NCBI GenBank assembly: GCA_940337035.1 | Contig: CALNHX010007549.1 | Coordinates: 1 to 64,000 of the forward strand | Reading direction: 5' to 3' | Source of the DNA: Agriotes lineatus | Taxonomy: Eukaryota; Arthropoda; Insecta; Coleoptera; Elateridae | DNA: 64,000 bases | Shown: positions 1 through 11,582 of the stretch, one piece after another | Layout of the letters: every line of letters starts with the position of its first letter | Position numbering within the stretch: position 1 is the first letter of the stretch | Made by a program: the position numbers and the translations under genes | Notes under the pieces: generated by a model | Told to the model about the DNA's origin: nothing | What the model saw: the letters and a program-made list of their open reading frames with translations, nothing else | Database searches by the model: none

Positions 1-409
1 AGAATATAACGTGCTAGTGGCATAATAAAAAAGAAGAGAGGCAGCTTCTCAATTTCAAAATTGAGCATGAATAATTGTGTAATTGGCAGGTATCAAAATT
101 GAACAAAGATATATGTACATTGTACGGTTCCTTCTAGGTCCATTTCCATCTAAATCTTTATAATTTGTCTCCCCTCTCGTAGGATCTAGTTCTTTATTTT
201 CTTCTTCTAAAGGTCGCGCATCACAATTTTTTGATCAGCCTCCCACATTTCCCTTTTCTTCTCTTACTTGCCATCGTTCTAGCTGTCCATGCTAACATAA
301 TCTTTGTGCTCTCACAATATTACTGATTATGGGTTGAAGATGCATTAAAGGAAATCAAGAGAAAAATATAGATATGAGTAATAGTAGATGAAGAGGGCGA
401 AAGAGGATG

Positions 410-600
410 TCAATAATTGTTTTTGTCAAAGAATACTCTTTTTCCGTGGTTCATTCTGTTGTTTATTTTTCTTGTACATATGCCGTCTTCAGTCATCAAA
501 CTTCTTAGGTAGATAAGTTCTCTTACTGCCTTTGTGGTCTCGTTATCTATAGTGATGTTGTCCATTGTTTTGATAATTCTTAACACAGAAACAATAAGTA
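410..600 (-). pseudogene. LINE ORF2 C-terminal fragment (RTE/R1-like)
   Basis: Minus-strand translation has the post-RT C-terminal pattern of insect LINEs: NITIDNE..., then ELIYLRSLMTEDG and CTRKINNRMNHGKR, matching the usual xxIDxxxxExVxEFxYLGSxxTEDGxCxxEIxxRIxxGKR layout. There is no RT core next to it, so it is a 5'-truncated or broken relic. The flanks (1-409) show no recognisable coding sequence. Confidence 0.6.
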
Positions 601-1430
601 ATAAAGGTGGTTCGTGATTGAGGGCAAGCGGAGTCCATTGGTGGAGCTCCACTGCGGATGTATAGTATCGCTGGCAGAAGAAGTGGAACCTGTACTTTCG
701 CTGGTTCCTGGATTAGTGGAAGTAACTTTGCAAATATATGCTAAGTAGCCGTGCAGCTGTGTTCGTTGCTGTACTTGGTTTCCAGACTGCTTAGCCCTGC
801 GGTAGAGGACAAATACACAGGTAGCTAAGATGATTATTCTTTTCTCATATGCAAATTAATGAAGACAAAGAGATTTGGCTTACCTGATTAAAAATATTCT
901 TATTAGTTGTTTTATTCAATATTGAATGTAATTGAGGTTATTTCAAACTATAAATGCAGTTCACTTAAAATAATGCCAGAATATCGTTTAACCAAGTTTG
1001 CATTTGATATAATGGCAATTTAATCACGTTATCATTTTACCAAAACGTTAAAACCTAACCCTGACTTGAGTTATTTATGTTCTACTGAGCTAGACAGTTG
1101 AAGTAAGAATTTAACTATTAAAATATGGGGCAAAATACTTGGCTATTTAATGAATTGTGTACACAATATCTATACCAGCAATTTCTTGAGTATCTACCAG
1201 GATAGAGGCAAATTTAATATAAAAAAGAATTGTACGTCCATTCATTGCAATTTGCAATACATTAAAAAGAGGTTGTTAGAGGCCACACCCGTGTCTAACA
1301 CTTCATCTAATTTGTGCCTCTTCTTGCTCTTCATTGTATTCGATTGTGGCTGATTGATTTTCATGTATGTTATATATTAGCCGTCGTTGTTTATCGCGTA
1401 TTCCTATTGCCCAAACATTTTATTTCAGCT
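601..1430. other. Intergenic AT-rich stretch, nothing recognised
   Basis: Only short chance reading frames are present, with no family motif, splice-supported gene or repeat structure that I can support. Confidence 0.5.
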
Positions 1431-1432
1431 TA

Positions 1433-1497
1433 CTCTATCAAAAGCCTTTTCAGCGTCAATAAAAGCTATGAATAGATCTTTATCTTTTCCGATCATA
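1433..1497 (-). pseudogene. LINE reverse transcriptase motif A relic
   Basis: The reverse complement reads KDKDLFIAFIDAEKAFDRV, a clear RT motif A (F-x-D-x-x-K-A-F-D) of a non-LTR retrotransposon. It lies on the same strand as the fragment at 410-600, so the two could be pieces of one decayed copy. The sequence between them is not readable as RT. Confidence 0.65.
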
Positions 1498-2689
1498 TGT
1501 TCTCCTATTATTCCTAAAGCTAAGAGTGTTCCATTTGTATTAGTGTTTCTTCTAAAACACAATTATTGATGTTTTATTAAATTAGCTTCTACTATTCGTT
1601 CTATTCTCTTACATAACGTCTACACTTTGGATTTTGTTATCTTACGAAGATCTTCTACTTCTCTGTCGAGGAACAAAAGTTTTTGGATCTTTAAATATCC
1701 GCAATTTGGGAGTAGCAGGCAAACTACAAAACTTAATGCGAAAAATATTAAGACATACATTTGGTGTACTAGCAGTCCAGTCCTGTTCACCCCAATCAGT
1801 AAAACAGTGGCACTATTAAAAATAAAGAGAGCATTTAGTACGGTAATTGTAATAAATGAATACAGCAAAATTAAATGAACAAATTCAAAAAATAGGAAAC
1901 TACAGTGTGAGAGTTGTCATGTGAGAAAGTAAAACCGATAAAGAGGATATACTCGTAGTCTGGGCTATTTGGGAGTCCTAACCTACATAATCATAGAAAT
2001 GACATGATGACAAGGCTAATAGATATCCCGAGTAAAAGTTTGTAATAAAAGCCAGAAAATGGCAAAGAATGAAAACGAAATAGAAGAGAAAAACGTACAC
2101 AATAGACACATCGATGTAGAGTAGTTAAATGGAAATTCTGAAAATTAAATACCTAAACAGGATAGAAAAGACCTTCAAACCACAGAGGCCAAAAGGAAAA
2201 GCAGAACATATAAAAAATGCAAAGAAAACCATAAACATGTAATTTTGAAAATGTCGGATGATATAGTAGAACTCTGCCAGAAACATAAGAGAACGCTATA
2301 ATTTTCTGACGAATTGAAAATCTATATTAAGTAAAGATGTAAATTTCAAGAGGTCAATTAGATGGTACATTAAAAAATTTAGAGGGAAAAGGAAAATAGC
2401 AAATTCAAAATATAGATAGATAAAGATAAAGTATGAACAAAGAATTCTGTAATACATGGGAAAAATGAAGCTCGAAACAATATTAGACAATTTTACAAGA
2501 AGATAACAACATGCTAAACCCGTATAATATCAAAGAGGTGGCAGAACAACTGTGTGAAGGTTGAGAGGAGGAAGATAGAGCAGGTTCAACAAGGAGCGAA
2601 GTGGAGAATAATAAACGCTCAAAGAAATAATACAGCCTCAGCATAAGATCAAATCTTAGTGAAAATGATGAAATATAGAGGACTAGCTA

Positions 2690-2935
2690 TAGTGAATGAC
2701 ATGCATTGAGTTAATGGAAAACATATGAGAACTGGAAGTCTACCAAAGAATTTAGTACGAAAGTAATATGTCCAATCCATAGACAATATGTGACCATTCC
2801 AGAGGTATAGCGTTACAGAGAATACTAAGTAGCCTAACAGAAAAGAAGTTGATTGATGGACGCAGGAAATAATTGGTTACTACCAATGCTGTTTTAGAAA
2901 AAAAACAACAATCGACCAGATATTCAAATTAAGCA
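2690..2935 (+). pseudogene. LINE reverse transcriptase relic (NYRGIALL region)
   Basis: Several frames together recover CPIH, then a degenerate SRGIAL (RT block NYRGIALL), and further on IGYYQCCFRKK-TTIDQIF (block EYQxGFRKxxSTxDQIF). Multiple frameshifts and stops show it is dead. It resembles the family better preserved at 36.6-37.2 kb. Sequence from about 2000 to 2690 is probably its decayed upstream part but cannot be read. Confidence 0.55.
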
Positions 2936-2945
2936 TATAGTGAAA

Positions 2946-3553
2946 AAAAATCTGGTATAATACACGCACATAACTTTCTTTTACAGTGATCTTATAATTA
3001 GCCAAAAAATGGATATTTAGTTTTTAAGCATTTTTCAAAAATTTTCAGAAATTACAAATTCTACAAAAACGGTACAAAATAGAGTGTTAGTTCAAAAGAC
3101 CAATTTTATCTAAAATTTTAAGCTGAATTCAAAAATGTAATAATATAACGGGTGTTCTATTTAAAATGCGAGTTAATAAAATAAATTTAAAAAATTAAGT
3201 ATACCCATTTTAGACATATTCAACTGGAAAATCACGTATTTCACATCAAAAACATTAAAAATGTCAAGTTAAAAAAAATTATTAGAGTAAACATCATACT
3301 TCCAGTTATGCGATTTTCTTCAAAACCTTGCTGTCGCATCTAGATAGTACACAACACTTATATATGAAATTTCAACGCCATGCCTCTTTTCGTTTTTGAG
3401 ATATTAAGTTTACAGACAGACACACAGACCAATGACCAAAACATGTTTTTTTTTGGGTTCAGGGGACTCTAAAACGTGAAGATGTGTTGAAAACTCAATT
3501 TGGAATTTTTGGGATGAATTCAATACTTCCTTTATGGTCAAAGGAAGTAATTA
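2946..3553 (+). repeat. Dispersed ~600-bp repeat, copy 1
   Basis: Same sequence as 58285-58872 (direct) and 57655-58080 (inverted). Shared landmarks are a start like AAAATCTGGTRTGATACACG, a CAGACAGACA-type stretch, and an end AAAGGAAGTA. It has no open reading frame. In the inverted copy a tRNA-like head sits at the 5' side, so the family may be the body of a composite SINE. Copy 1 directly follows the LINE relic at 2690-2935. Confidence 0.8.
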
Positions 3554-3559
3554 GAAGGC

Positions 3560-4290
3560 ACAACTTTGTACTCTGCCATCTTTAATTGTCTCTCTTCAAG
3601 AAGACAAAGGGAAGCTATTTCAACTACCTTATTCGACTTCGCACTGGCAAGGGTACACGAAGGCTACCTGTGCATCTCGGAGGAACATTAAACAACACAC
3701 ACTGCACGATACTGACATGTTCGTACGCTATGCATATTATAATCAGAACAACACAGGATTTAAAATAAATTGCCCCATACTTGGAGAAAACGCAAACCAC
3801 ATAAGGGCTAGAAATATTGGAAAAGCGAATTACTGGCTGGCAACGACGAAAAACTAATAAATATGCTAATGTTACAGGCAACATGATAAAGCAGGATGAT
3901 ATATCAGTAATTAGGTTATATAGCTAATGAAGAGAATAAAATAGGTGAAGAGGGTTCTATGAGAATTGTATAAAGTAATTTAAATGCTATTTTGGGCTAA
4001 GAGAAATCTTAAATTCTGTGCTATCAATAAAAGTGTACAAGATAGTTTTTTGCTCAGCAAAAAAAAGAGCTGGAATAGTTAGACATTTGGGAAGGAAAAT
4101 CATTAAAAAAATATATGAGTCGGTAACAAACTTCGAATTGAAGAAGCAAGTATAATATCTGTTGATATATGATAAATTAGAGGTATCCTAGAATTCATCA
4201 GTGCTGATATTACAGATAAGCCTTTTCTATGTAACATTCCATTTATATAATTGTATCAATGAAACCCTCTCAGTAAATTGAGTATCGATT
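3560..4290. other. Intergenic, nothing recognised
   Basis: AT-rich sequence with short chance frames only. No motif, TIR or repeat copy was identified. Confidence 0.5.
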
Positions 4291-4296
4291 AGTGGA

Positions 4297-4539
4297 TATA
4301 CCGTGTGTCCACAGGAGGACGCACCATAGGGATAACCAACTAGAATAGAAAGATCGGCTAATGCTGTGATCTCCGGCACGCTAAAACGTTGTTTTCTGGC
4401 TTCTACCCTCCACTATATGAAACAATATTGTTATAAATGTTACAAGAAAAGGGACGGTGGTCATAGCATTGGTTGATATTTATATTCTATTAGCATTATC
4501 TTATATCTATGGTGCGTACTCCTGTGGACACACGGTATA
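4297..4539. mobile_element. MITE with 33-bp terminal inverted repeats
   Basis: Left end 4297-4329 (TATACCGTGTGTCCACAGGA...) and right end 4507-4539 are inverse complements over 33 bp with one mismatch. The 243-bp element has no coding potential. TA at both extreme ends fits Tc1/mariner-type TA target duplication. The right end lies directly against the foldback element that follows. Confidence 0.85.
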
Positions 4540-5724
4540 CTGTCAAAAGGTCGCGCGACAAAAGAGCGCGGTCAAAATGTCGCACGACAGATGATCGCAT
4601 ACGAAACTAACAACATTACAATTACAGAAAAAAATTCTACAGTGTGGAAATAAAGTAACGGATAAATTTATTAACTTTGTTAATATTAATTTTTATGAAA
4701 AAATCTTGAAGGGATATAGCGATTTTAATTATTGGACATACACTACAACCACCTTTATGTTGCTACGTCATTTGTTTTAAAAGTAATGAGGTCATTGACT
4801 TTTTTTAAATGGCAATCTGTGTTTTTTATTATTGATTTTGGTATTACTTTTTATTTTGTTTTCAATTATATGTATAAAATTTTCAATATGTTACATCTGA
4901 AAAAAATCGAGAAAAATGGTCTTAAAGTGTAAATATTAAAAATTTATTGAGCAAAATAAATCTAGTCACCTAAGTTTGACGGAGTCATTGACGGCACATT
5001 CGTTTTTATTGAAATTTATAAAACAATTGAAAAATACTAGAAATTTATTATCAACTGCATTCAAAGTTAATAATGACGATGACTGTGTCTCGCTTAATTG
5101 TACCATTTGCATTAATAAAATAGTTTGCTAAAGCTATAAATTCTAATTTAGAAAAAGCAAACGACTCTTATTTTGTTATGACATTTACAAATTGTTCAAC
5201 TCTGACATGTAACTAATCTTTTTTTGTTTTATCCACCGGTAACTAGATTTACTTTGCTCATTTCATTGGTTTTTAATATTTAAATTTTAAGACCATTTTT
5301 CTGGATTTTTTTCAAATGCAACGTCTAGAAAATTTTATATTGTTCGAAACGGGATACTAGCGAAATCAATAATAAAAATATAGGTTGCTATTAAAAAAAA
5401 GTCGATGACGTCATATCATGACAAACAAAGTACATAAGAAACTGCAAATCAGCTGAAAATATTCCTTATGGTCAAAATCGCTACCCCCTTTTATAAAAAT
5501 GAATATCAACAAAATTAATAAATTTATCCGTTACTTTATTTCCACACTGTAGAAATTTTTTTCTGTAATTATTTTAATGCTGTTATTTTCGTATCCGATC
5601 TTTTGTCGCATGCGATCATTTGTCGCATGCGATCATTTGTCGCATGCGATCATTTTTCGTGCGACATTTTGACCCCGATCTTTTGTCGCGCGACATTTTG
5701 ACTGCGATCTTTTGACGTGATACC
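4535..5724. mobile_element. Foldback element, ~1.2 kb, with 17-bp tandem units
   Basis: The left part (about 4535-4980) and right part (about 5260-5724) are inverted copies of each other: GGTAT at the tip, then TGTCAAAAGGTCGCGCGACA, then a shared stretch around CTACAGTGTGGAAATAAAG, then inner AT-rich sequence. The right arm carries tandem 17-mers GATCATTTGTCGCATGC at 5597-5664 that the left arm mostly lacks, accounting for the difference in arm length. No transposase is visible. This is typical foldback/long-TIR architecture with repeats in the arm. Confidence 0.8.
5597..5664. repeat. Tandem 17-bp repeats in foldback arm
   Basis: Four head-to-tail units beginning GATC (5597, 5614, 5631, 5648), consensus GATCATTTGTCGCATGC, the last one degenerate. 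Each unit contains the self-complementary GCATGC at its boundary, so the array is a row of small palindromes. A spaced variant (GATCTTTTGTCGCGCGAC) follows towards the tip. Confidence 0.85.
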
Positions 5725-6163
5725 GTTGAAAAGGACTTGAAAAACACTTGTTTTTAGAACAAAGTAACTAGATAATTGAACCCAAACCCCTGAAAGAGTC
5801 TCTGCCGCTATCATTTTAATATTTGAAAGTTTGCAAATTGAAAAGTCAATTTAAATAGAGTAGCCAGTGCATATTTAAAAAGGTGTCGCAAAGTGGAGCC
5901 TTACCAATACATATCTAATTTAAAGTACAAAAACGATAGTTGCGTTTTTGTTACTAATCAAGAGAAATAATAAAACTGGGTATTAAGGTAATGTCGTTAA
6001 TTTTTAAAGGGTGTTATAACGAGTATGTGCTTAAACAGCTAAAAATATTTAGTAAATCGAGTACTTGGCCAGCTTAAAATGTATCTCTTTTCTTCCAACC
6101 TCCACTAAAAAACATGCAACTGCATTTGCAGTTTTTTTTCCTATCTGTCAGCACTCGAGCGGT

Positions 6164-6995
6164 ATGGCTGGCGACGGTGTAGCTCCTAATAAACCTTGTA
6201 AAAGATGTATTAAGTTGCCTCAAGTTAGTTTAAAATGTGTGGTGTGCAATGCAGTTTTTCATCCAAGCGGTTAATAGTGTTTGTTTATTGGAAATGTACC
6301 ACATTAAAATCAAGTATCTGAAGGAGTTGTTATCTGGGAAAGACAAAATAATTGAAAATCAGCAGGTAGCAGTTGAAGCTTTGAAAAGTCAAGTTCTGCT
6401 GTTAAACAAAACGTTAGGTGCCAGGTCAGGCAATTTTACTCAAAATTTGCATTCAAAAAATAGCATCACCTCATCCAACAAGCTTGCACTATCTTCAATA
6501 TAGCTCAGGAACTATAAGAAAAATTATTGTAAGACACCCCAAGAAATTATACCTGGGAATTTACATTTAAGCAGCAAAAAGGATCTGGTGGAAAATGGCC
6601 AGATAGCAAACAGTAACCCTCCAATTATCACTAGCAAACAGATAAACGCTGCTGTTCTGGAAGCGTGTCAAGAGCAGAAAATTACTGAATTTATTAATAA
6701 CGAATTGAAGACGATAGATCGCAAGAAACATCGTAATAATAAACCCAAAGGAATTACCGGAGACAAAGATATTAAAGATAATGAAGATTTAAAGGTGGTA
6801 CCAAAAAAGGCACATATCTTTATTTCGAGATTTGCGTCAAACACGAAAACTGAATCTATCCTTAAACTTCTAAAACCTGAATTTTTAGAAGCCCAATGTA
6901 ATGAATTAACATCTAAATATCCGGAAGAATATTCTTCTTTTAAAGTGACAGTTGATATTAAAAATATTGTCAAAGCTATGGACCCTTCCGTTTGA
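6164..6995 (+). pseudogene. CR1-group LINE ORF1 (PHD-like finger), frameshifted
   Basis: ATG at 6164 opens MAGDGVAPNKPCKRCIKLP, followed by Cys pairs and CNAVFHPS, a PHD-type zinc finger as found in ORF1 of CR1-like insect LINEs. A frameshift at about 6268 leads into a coiled-coil-like stretch (6280-6440). A second break at about 6500-6588 precedes the C-terminal part with HIFISRFASNTKTESI and YPEEYSSFKVTV, the ORF1 region normally ending in a short partner-binding domain. ORF1 proteins bind element RNA. This copy has at least two frame breaks and is inactive. Confidence 0.75.
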
Positions 6996-7080
6996 CCATC
7001 CGGAATATATGTTTCTAGGTTTTTTCAAAGGTCACCACCTGCAATGAAGATTTAGTTTCTACTGTTAATTTCGAATTAAA

Positions 7081-9955
7081 ATGCAAAACATCGTTAAAAA
7101 TTGTGTACTTAAATGTGCAATATTTAACAAACAAAATTAACGAAATGCAAGTTTTTGCAATTAAACATGAACCTGATATTATATGTGTTGGTGAACACTG
7201 GTGCAACCAATAAAACATATCGTTAATGACTTTAAATGCTTACGATCTAGCTAGTAGTTACTGCCGAAGATCATCTATTCATGGAGGATCCCTTATCTTC
7301 ATCAAGCAAAGGAAGTTTAAAGTAACGGTTAGCACTGTAACACATTTGCACAAGATTTTTTGCTAGAGTGTTGTGCAGTGCTTCTAGAATTAAATCATGT
7401 TAAATGTTGTGTCATAAGTGCCTACTGTTCTTCACGTCCGCCACCACGTTCTCGGGATTTGAAGGTAGTTATTGAAAAATTAAGTGAATTATTAGCTCAC
7501 TGTCATCTGAGAGCTACTAATGTTTATTTTTGTGCTGATTTGAATATAAACTACTTAAAAGATAATCTAGATAAACGTATATTAAGAGACCTATTATTAA
7601 GTTTTAATATGCGTTGCTCATCGACTGAACCAACTAGAGTTTTTAAGAATAAAGATCAGAGGGTGACATCCACAAAGATAGATTATACAGCTATTAGTGA
7701 AAACAATACTCCGGGTAGTACCGTTGTAGTGCAGCCAAACATTGGTGATCATTTAGCTATAATTCATCAATTCGAGATTAGCTCTACTAACACAAAGTCT
7801 AATAATCATAGTAGTAACTATTATTATCATAGTTTTTACTAAACATAATTTATATAATTTAAGAATATTCTTTAATAATACTAGTTTTATCAAGATATAT
7901 AATGTATTATGTAAATAAAGCATTTCGAGATATTCTTATCTGGGCAGTTGATATACATTGCCCAGTGCTTAAAAGGACAAAGAGGAAATTACAACAAGAA
8001 AAGAGTTGGGTCACATCTGAAATAATTAAAAAGGCAATGAACTTATGAACTTCTATTGGTTAGTTCAAAATATAAATAATCCGGACTACGAAACCTATAA
8101 AAATAAAAAACATGAATACAAGATTTTAATCAAAAAAAGAAAGCAAGGGTATTATAGTACTATCATTAATAACGCTAATAATAAACCAAAAGCAATATGG
8201 CAATTTGTGAATATTAGTATTGGCAGGGATGCAATTTCAAAAGACATTGTTATCAAGTATAATGGTAAGGAATTAAAAGATAATTCGCAGATAGCAAAGG
8301 GCTTTGCATTCCACTTCTCTAATATTGCAAAATCCAATTTAACGAAGTCTTTTGGAAATAATATTTAGAAAAGTTGTACGTTGCCAACACCCAATAATAA
8401 TTCCTTTTTCCTAAAGCCCTTCACTGAACAAGAAGTGATTGATATCATTAATAACCTCAAACGTAAAAACGGTGTCGGTATCGACAACTTATCAACTGCA
8501 ATACTAAAAGAAGTAGTTACTGCTGTAGCAAAGCCGTTAGCTCATATTATAAATTTACGCTTTACTTCAGGGCAGTTTCCAACTAAATAAAAAATCAGGA
8601 AGGTTTCACCAGTATACAAAAAGGTGACTCTTTTGATATTAATAATTATAGACCTATAACGGTAATAAGTTCTCTAAGTAAAGTGTTTGAAAAAGCAATA
8701 TATAAGAGAACAATGTCTTTTATCATTAAGTATAACCTTTTACCTGCTAATCAACACGGTTTTTGTGAAGGAAAATCTACTGAAACTGCCTCTTGCGAAC
8801 TTATTGAGCATGTATATAAAGAGCTAGATGGAGAGAAACACGTGGCTACCTTATTTTTTTACTTATCGCGTGCATTTGGTACGATTGATATAAAATTTAT
8901 ATTAGATAAGATGTCTATGTTAGGTTTTAGAGGTAATGCTTTGGAGCTGTTCAGATCTTATTTATGTAAAAGAAAAATGTGCGTTAAGGTGCAAAATAGT
9001 ATATCAAAGACGGTTAACTGCGAACTTGGAATACCCCAAGGGTCTGTGCTGGGACCACTGGTTTTTATATTATATATAAGTGACCTTTCCAGCAATATAA
9101 AATCAGTTGTAATAAATTACGCTGACGATACCACAATAGTGGTTTCAGCCCAGACTCATCAGGACCTGGTTGATCTAACAGCTGCAGCAGCATGTGAGTT
9201 TCAGTCATGGTGTAAACAGAATAATTTAATTCTTAATGCTGAAAAGACAGAGTGTATTTCTTTTAAAATTACTGCGCCTAAAAATAGTCTTTCTTTTAAC
9301 TTTGCTGGTAGCCTTATAAAATCAGTTGACTGCACTAAATTTTTAGGGACATACTTGGACGGAAAAGTCTGTTGGGGGCAATAGATTGATTCAGTTTCAA
9401 AAGTAGTAAGTAGGGCATGTTTTGCTTTACGCCAACTTAAGGAAGTACTTTCAGTTGACTGTTTAATGAATGTCTACTACAGTTTAATTTATTCCTACTT
9501 AACATACAATGTTGCGCTATGGGGAAAAGGGACTGACAGCCATCGATTTTTTTTTTGTCAAAAAGGGCATCAGAATAGTTATTAATATGAACAGTCATAA
9601 AATTATGACTTTTCCGTCTATTTATATATATACAGACTATTATTGCTAATTAAGATGACAATTAGCAAACCTCCACAGTTATCCAACTAGACATGCAGGT
9701 CAGCTAATTTTGGAGCAACATAGAATCATAAAATATGTAAAGTCTCCTATCTATGCAGGTAACCGATTATTCAATAAATTACCTGCACACGTAAGAGATA
9801 TGAGCTTCATAAAATTTAAGAAGTGCATAAAATCGTTGTTATTAAGTAAATGCTACTATAGTATTCAAGAGTATGGTGGCTGTGGAGCTTTATACATGAT
9901 CAATTGGTGTACTATGACTTTTACATGTTTTGTAACAGTTTCTTTAACTGGTTAA
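7081..9955 (+). pseudogene. CR1-group LINE ORF2 (endonuclease + reverse transcriptase), inactive
   Basis: The endonuclease begins KIVYLNVQYLTNKINEMQ and DIICVGEHW (7090-7205) and continues at 7360-7842 with FCADLNINY. The RT follows: linker 8045-8368, finger blocks 8381-8590 (KRKNGVGIDNLS), then 8683-9384 with HGFCEGKSTETA, GIPQGSVLGPL and NYADDTTIVV. Motif C (YADD) is intact, but motif A reads YLSRAFGTID where DLSKAFDTID is expected, so the first catalytic Asp is Tyr. At least five frame breaks or stops separate the pieces. The C-terminal tail at 9710-9955 includes NRLFNKLPAHVRDM, typical of the end of such ORF2 proteins. Confidence 0.85.
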
Positions 9956-10014
9956 TTTTATTATTTATTATCTATATTATTTATATCCTAGTCTCCTGAC
10001 GTAGCCAATGTTTA

Positions 10015-10068
10015 TTCTTTGTAAATCAAAAGGCTTTAAATAAAAAAATACATACATACATATACTTA
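10015..10068 (+). repeat. LINE 3' tail with (ATAC)n microsatellite
   Basis: After ORF2 come AATAAA at about 10037 and a CATA-type microsatellite (ACATACATACATAT). CR1-group LINEs end in short tandem repeats rather than poly(A), so this marks the 3' end of the element beginning near 6.1 kb. The element is therefore near full length, about 3.9-4 kb. Confidence 0.7.
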
Positions 10069-10069
10069 T

Positions 10070-10870
10070 TAGGAACATTTTCTGACTTTCAGCAACTGAG
10101 CAAGTTACAACAATCTCCAAATAAAAATAATGAAAGTCTTCAAAATAGTAAATGAACTAATATTATGATATAAATCTAACAACCGATTTTCGATTATGTA
10201 AAATAGATCACAAGTAATTTATGTATCGAAATCATCATAAGTTAAGGCATTCGTGGGTGTGTCACTGTTGGAAAATTACAATAAAGTTAAATTAGATAGT
10301 TGTTTTGTTGTATTATTATTCTCAAACGTTGAATATATTTTGCATGTTTGAAGAAGTTACGCTCTGTTGACGTAACAAAGGCTTGATCGACAAGCAATAG
10401 AATACGAAAAAATCGATTTTTACTATGCACGTGCAAGTTTTACCCGGTAGTATATTTTGGGAATCGATTTTATGATATTTTCGATGCACTCAAATTTTAT
10501 ATTTTGTGAGGACACTATGCTATGGCAACGTTTACAATATTTAATTACATTTTACTGTAATCAAATGGTCCTGATTAGTTTAAATTATAGGACACTCTTA
10601 ATACTAAATGTGTACAACCACCTCAGGGTAATTACAATATTCATTAGTAATACCTAAGAAACTTTGTAAGCGTAATAAAAATGTAGCCTTGAACGCACGC
10701 CTTTTCAGCTTTTAAAAATGTGTTATATAATAAAGATTTTATTCCAACAAGACCATCTTTTTGCAAAACTGCCACCCACTACTTCTTCTAACCAGTTCAC
10801 TACAATTTAAAAAAAAATGTAACGCGTCGTTTTGAATTATACCCCCACTGTGCAACTACAACAGATTTTC
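10070..10870. other. Intergenic and upstream region of the first peptide gene
   Basis: AT-rich sequence between the LINE tail and the TATA box at 10873. Short frames only; I see no domain or repeat. Confidence 0.5.
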
Positions 10871-10872
10871 CC

Positions 10873-10910
10873 TATATAAACTCCTCGGTTATCAAAGCAA
10901 ATCACAGTTT
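10873..10910 (+). promoter_or_regulatory. TATA box and initiator of peptide gene 1
   Basis: TATATAAA at 10873-10880 is followed about 22-30 bp later by ATCACAGTTT (10901-10910), close to the arthropod TCAGT/TCACAGT initiator. The start codon lies at 10943. The same arrangement is seen on the minus strand for the related gene at 14.3 kb. Confidence 0.7.
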
Positions 10911-10942
10911 GTACCCAAAGTCAGTACAAAGCAATCACCAAA

Positions 10943-11162
10943 ATGTTCAAGCTTGTAAGTACTATCTCAACAGTTGTAAAATGTTTACTAATATTATTTT
11001 GTGTAACAGTTCTTCCTCGTTGTCGCCGTCCTCGTCGCCGCCGCCATGGCTGTCCCTAAGGCCAAGCCCCAGTTCTATGACGCTGGATACGGCTATGCCG
11101 GCTATGGTGCTGCCTACCCCGCTTATGGTGGATACGGATATGGTGCTCTTGGATACTATTGA
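10943..11162 (+). CDS. Secreted Gly/Tyr-rich short peptide 1 (two exons)
   Basis: Exon 1 is 10943-10954 (MFKL). Intron 10955-11009 runs GTAAGT to ACAG. Exon 2 is 11010-11162 and ends TGA, giving 54 residues. A hydrophobic signal peptide (FFLVVAVLVAAAMA) is followed by VPKAKPQFYDAGYGYAGYG and more GY/AY repeats to the C-terminal GALGYY. This resembles small insect cuticle or neuropeptide-like-4 type secreted peptides; the exact role is not known from sequence. GC-rich codons contrast with the AT-rich surroundings. AATAAA lies at 11229. The paralogue at 14.06-14.27 kb shares the 12-bp first exon and intron position, which supports the splice model. Confidence 0.8.
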
Positions 11163-11228
11163 GTTCATCCCGACCTGGCCCCCTTATAACGACTTTGGCA
11201 AAATTGTAGAAATGATAACAAATGTTTA

Positions 11229-11234
11229 AATAAA
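11229..11234 (+). terminator. Polyadenylation signal of peptide gene 1
   Basis: AATAAA 67 bp after the stop codon of the gene at 10943-11162, followed by a TTTTTG stretch. Confidence 0.6.
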
Positions 11235-11299
11235 TTTTTGTTCTCTACGGTGTGGTTTGCTTTGTTGAATCTAGCCAAAAAATAATGCATATGTAAAGT

Positions 11300-11582
11300 T
11301 CAGGGCGTATTAATATTGCCTGAGACTCGGCGAGTAAGGTTCGTAGAAATATATCTTTCCGAAACCCTGTCATCTGGCACACGTTAACGGCGTACTGGGT
11401 GATGTGGTTAGCATCGCGCCTCTACCAACTACCTTACCTTCCCTTCTTCCACATCAGTTGTTTCAGTAACCAATTTTTAAAGCGACTGAGTGCTTCGCCC
11501 GCTAGTTGCCAGATGTGGGAGTTGAACCCCGCACCGTAGTACCGCAGTCGAGCTCCCTAACTGCTCGACCACGCTGGCGGTT
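11300..11582 (-). mobile_element. tRNA-derived SINE
   Basis: On the minus strand the 5' end reads GCCAGCGTGGTCGAGCAGTT with A box TGGTCGAGCAG and B box GGTTCAACTCC about 40 bp later, i.e. an internal RNA polymerase III promoter of Ser/Leu-tRNA type. A ~200-bp non-tRNA body follows and runs down to about 11300. It does not fold into a complete tRNA cloverleaf with body attached, so SINE rather than tRNA gene. Confidence 0.7.

Noticed and set aside
11300..11582. Functional tRNA gene
   Set aside because: A and B boxes are good, but the acceptor stem and anticodon arm do not close convincingly and a long repeat body is attached; SINE preferred.
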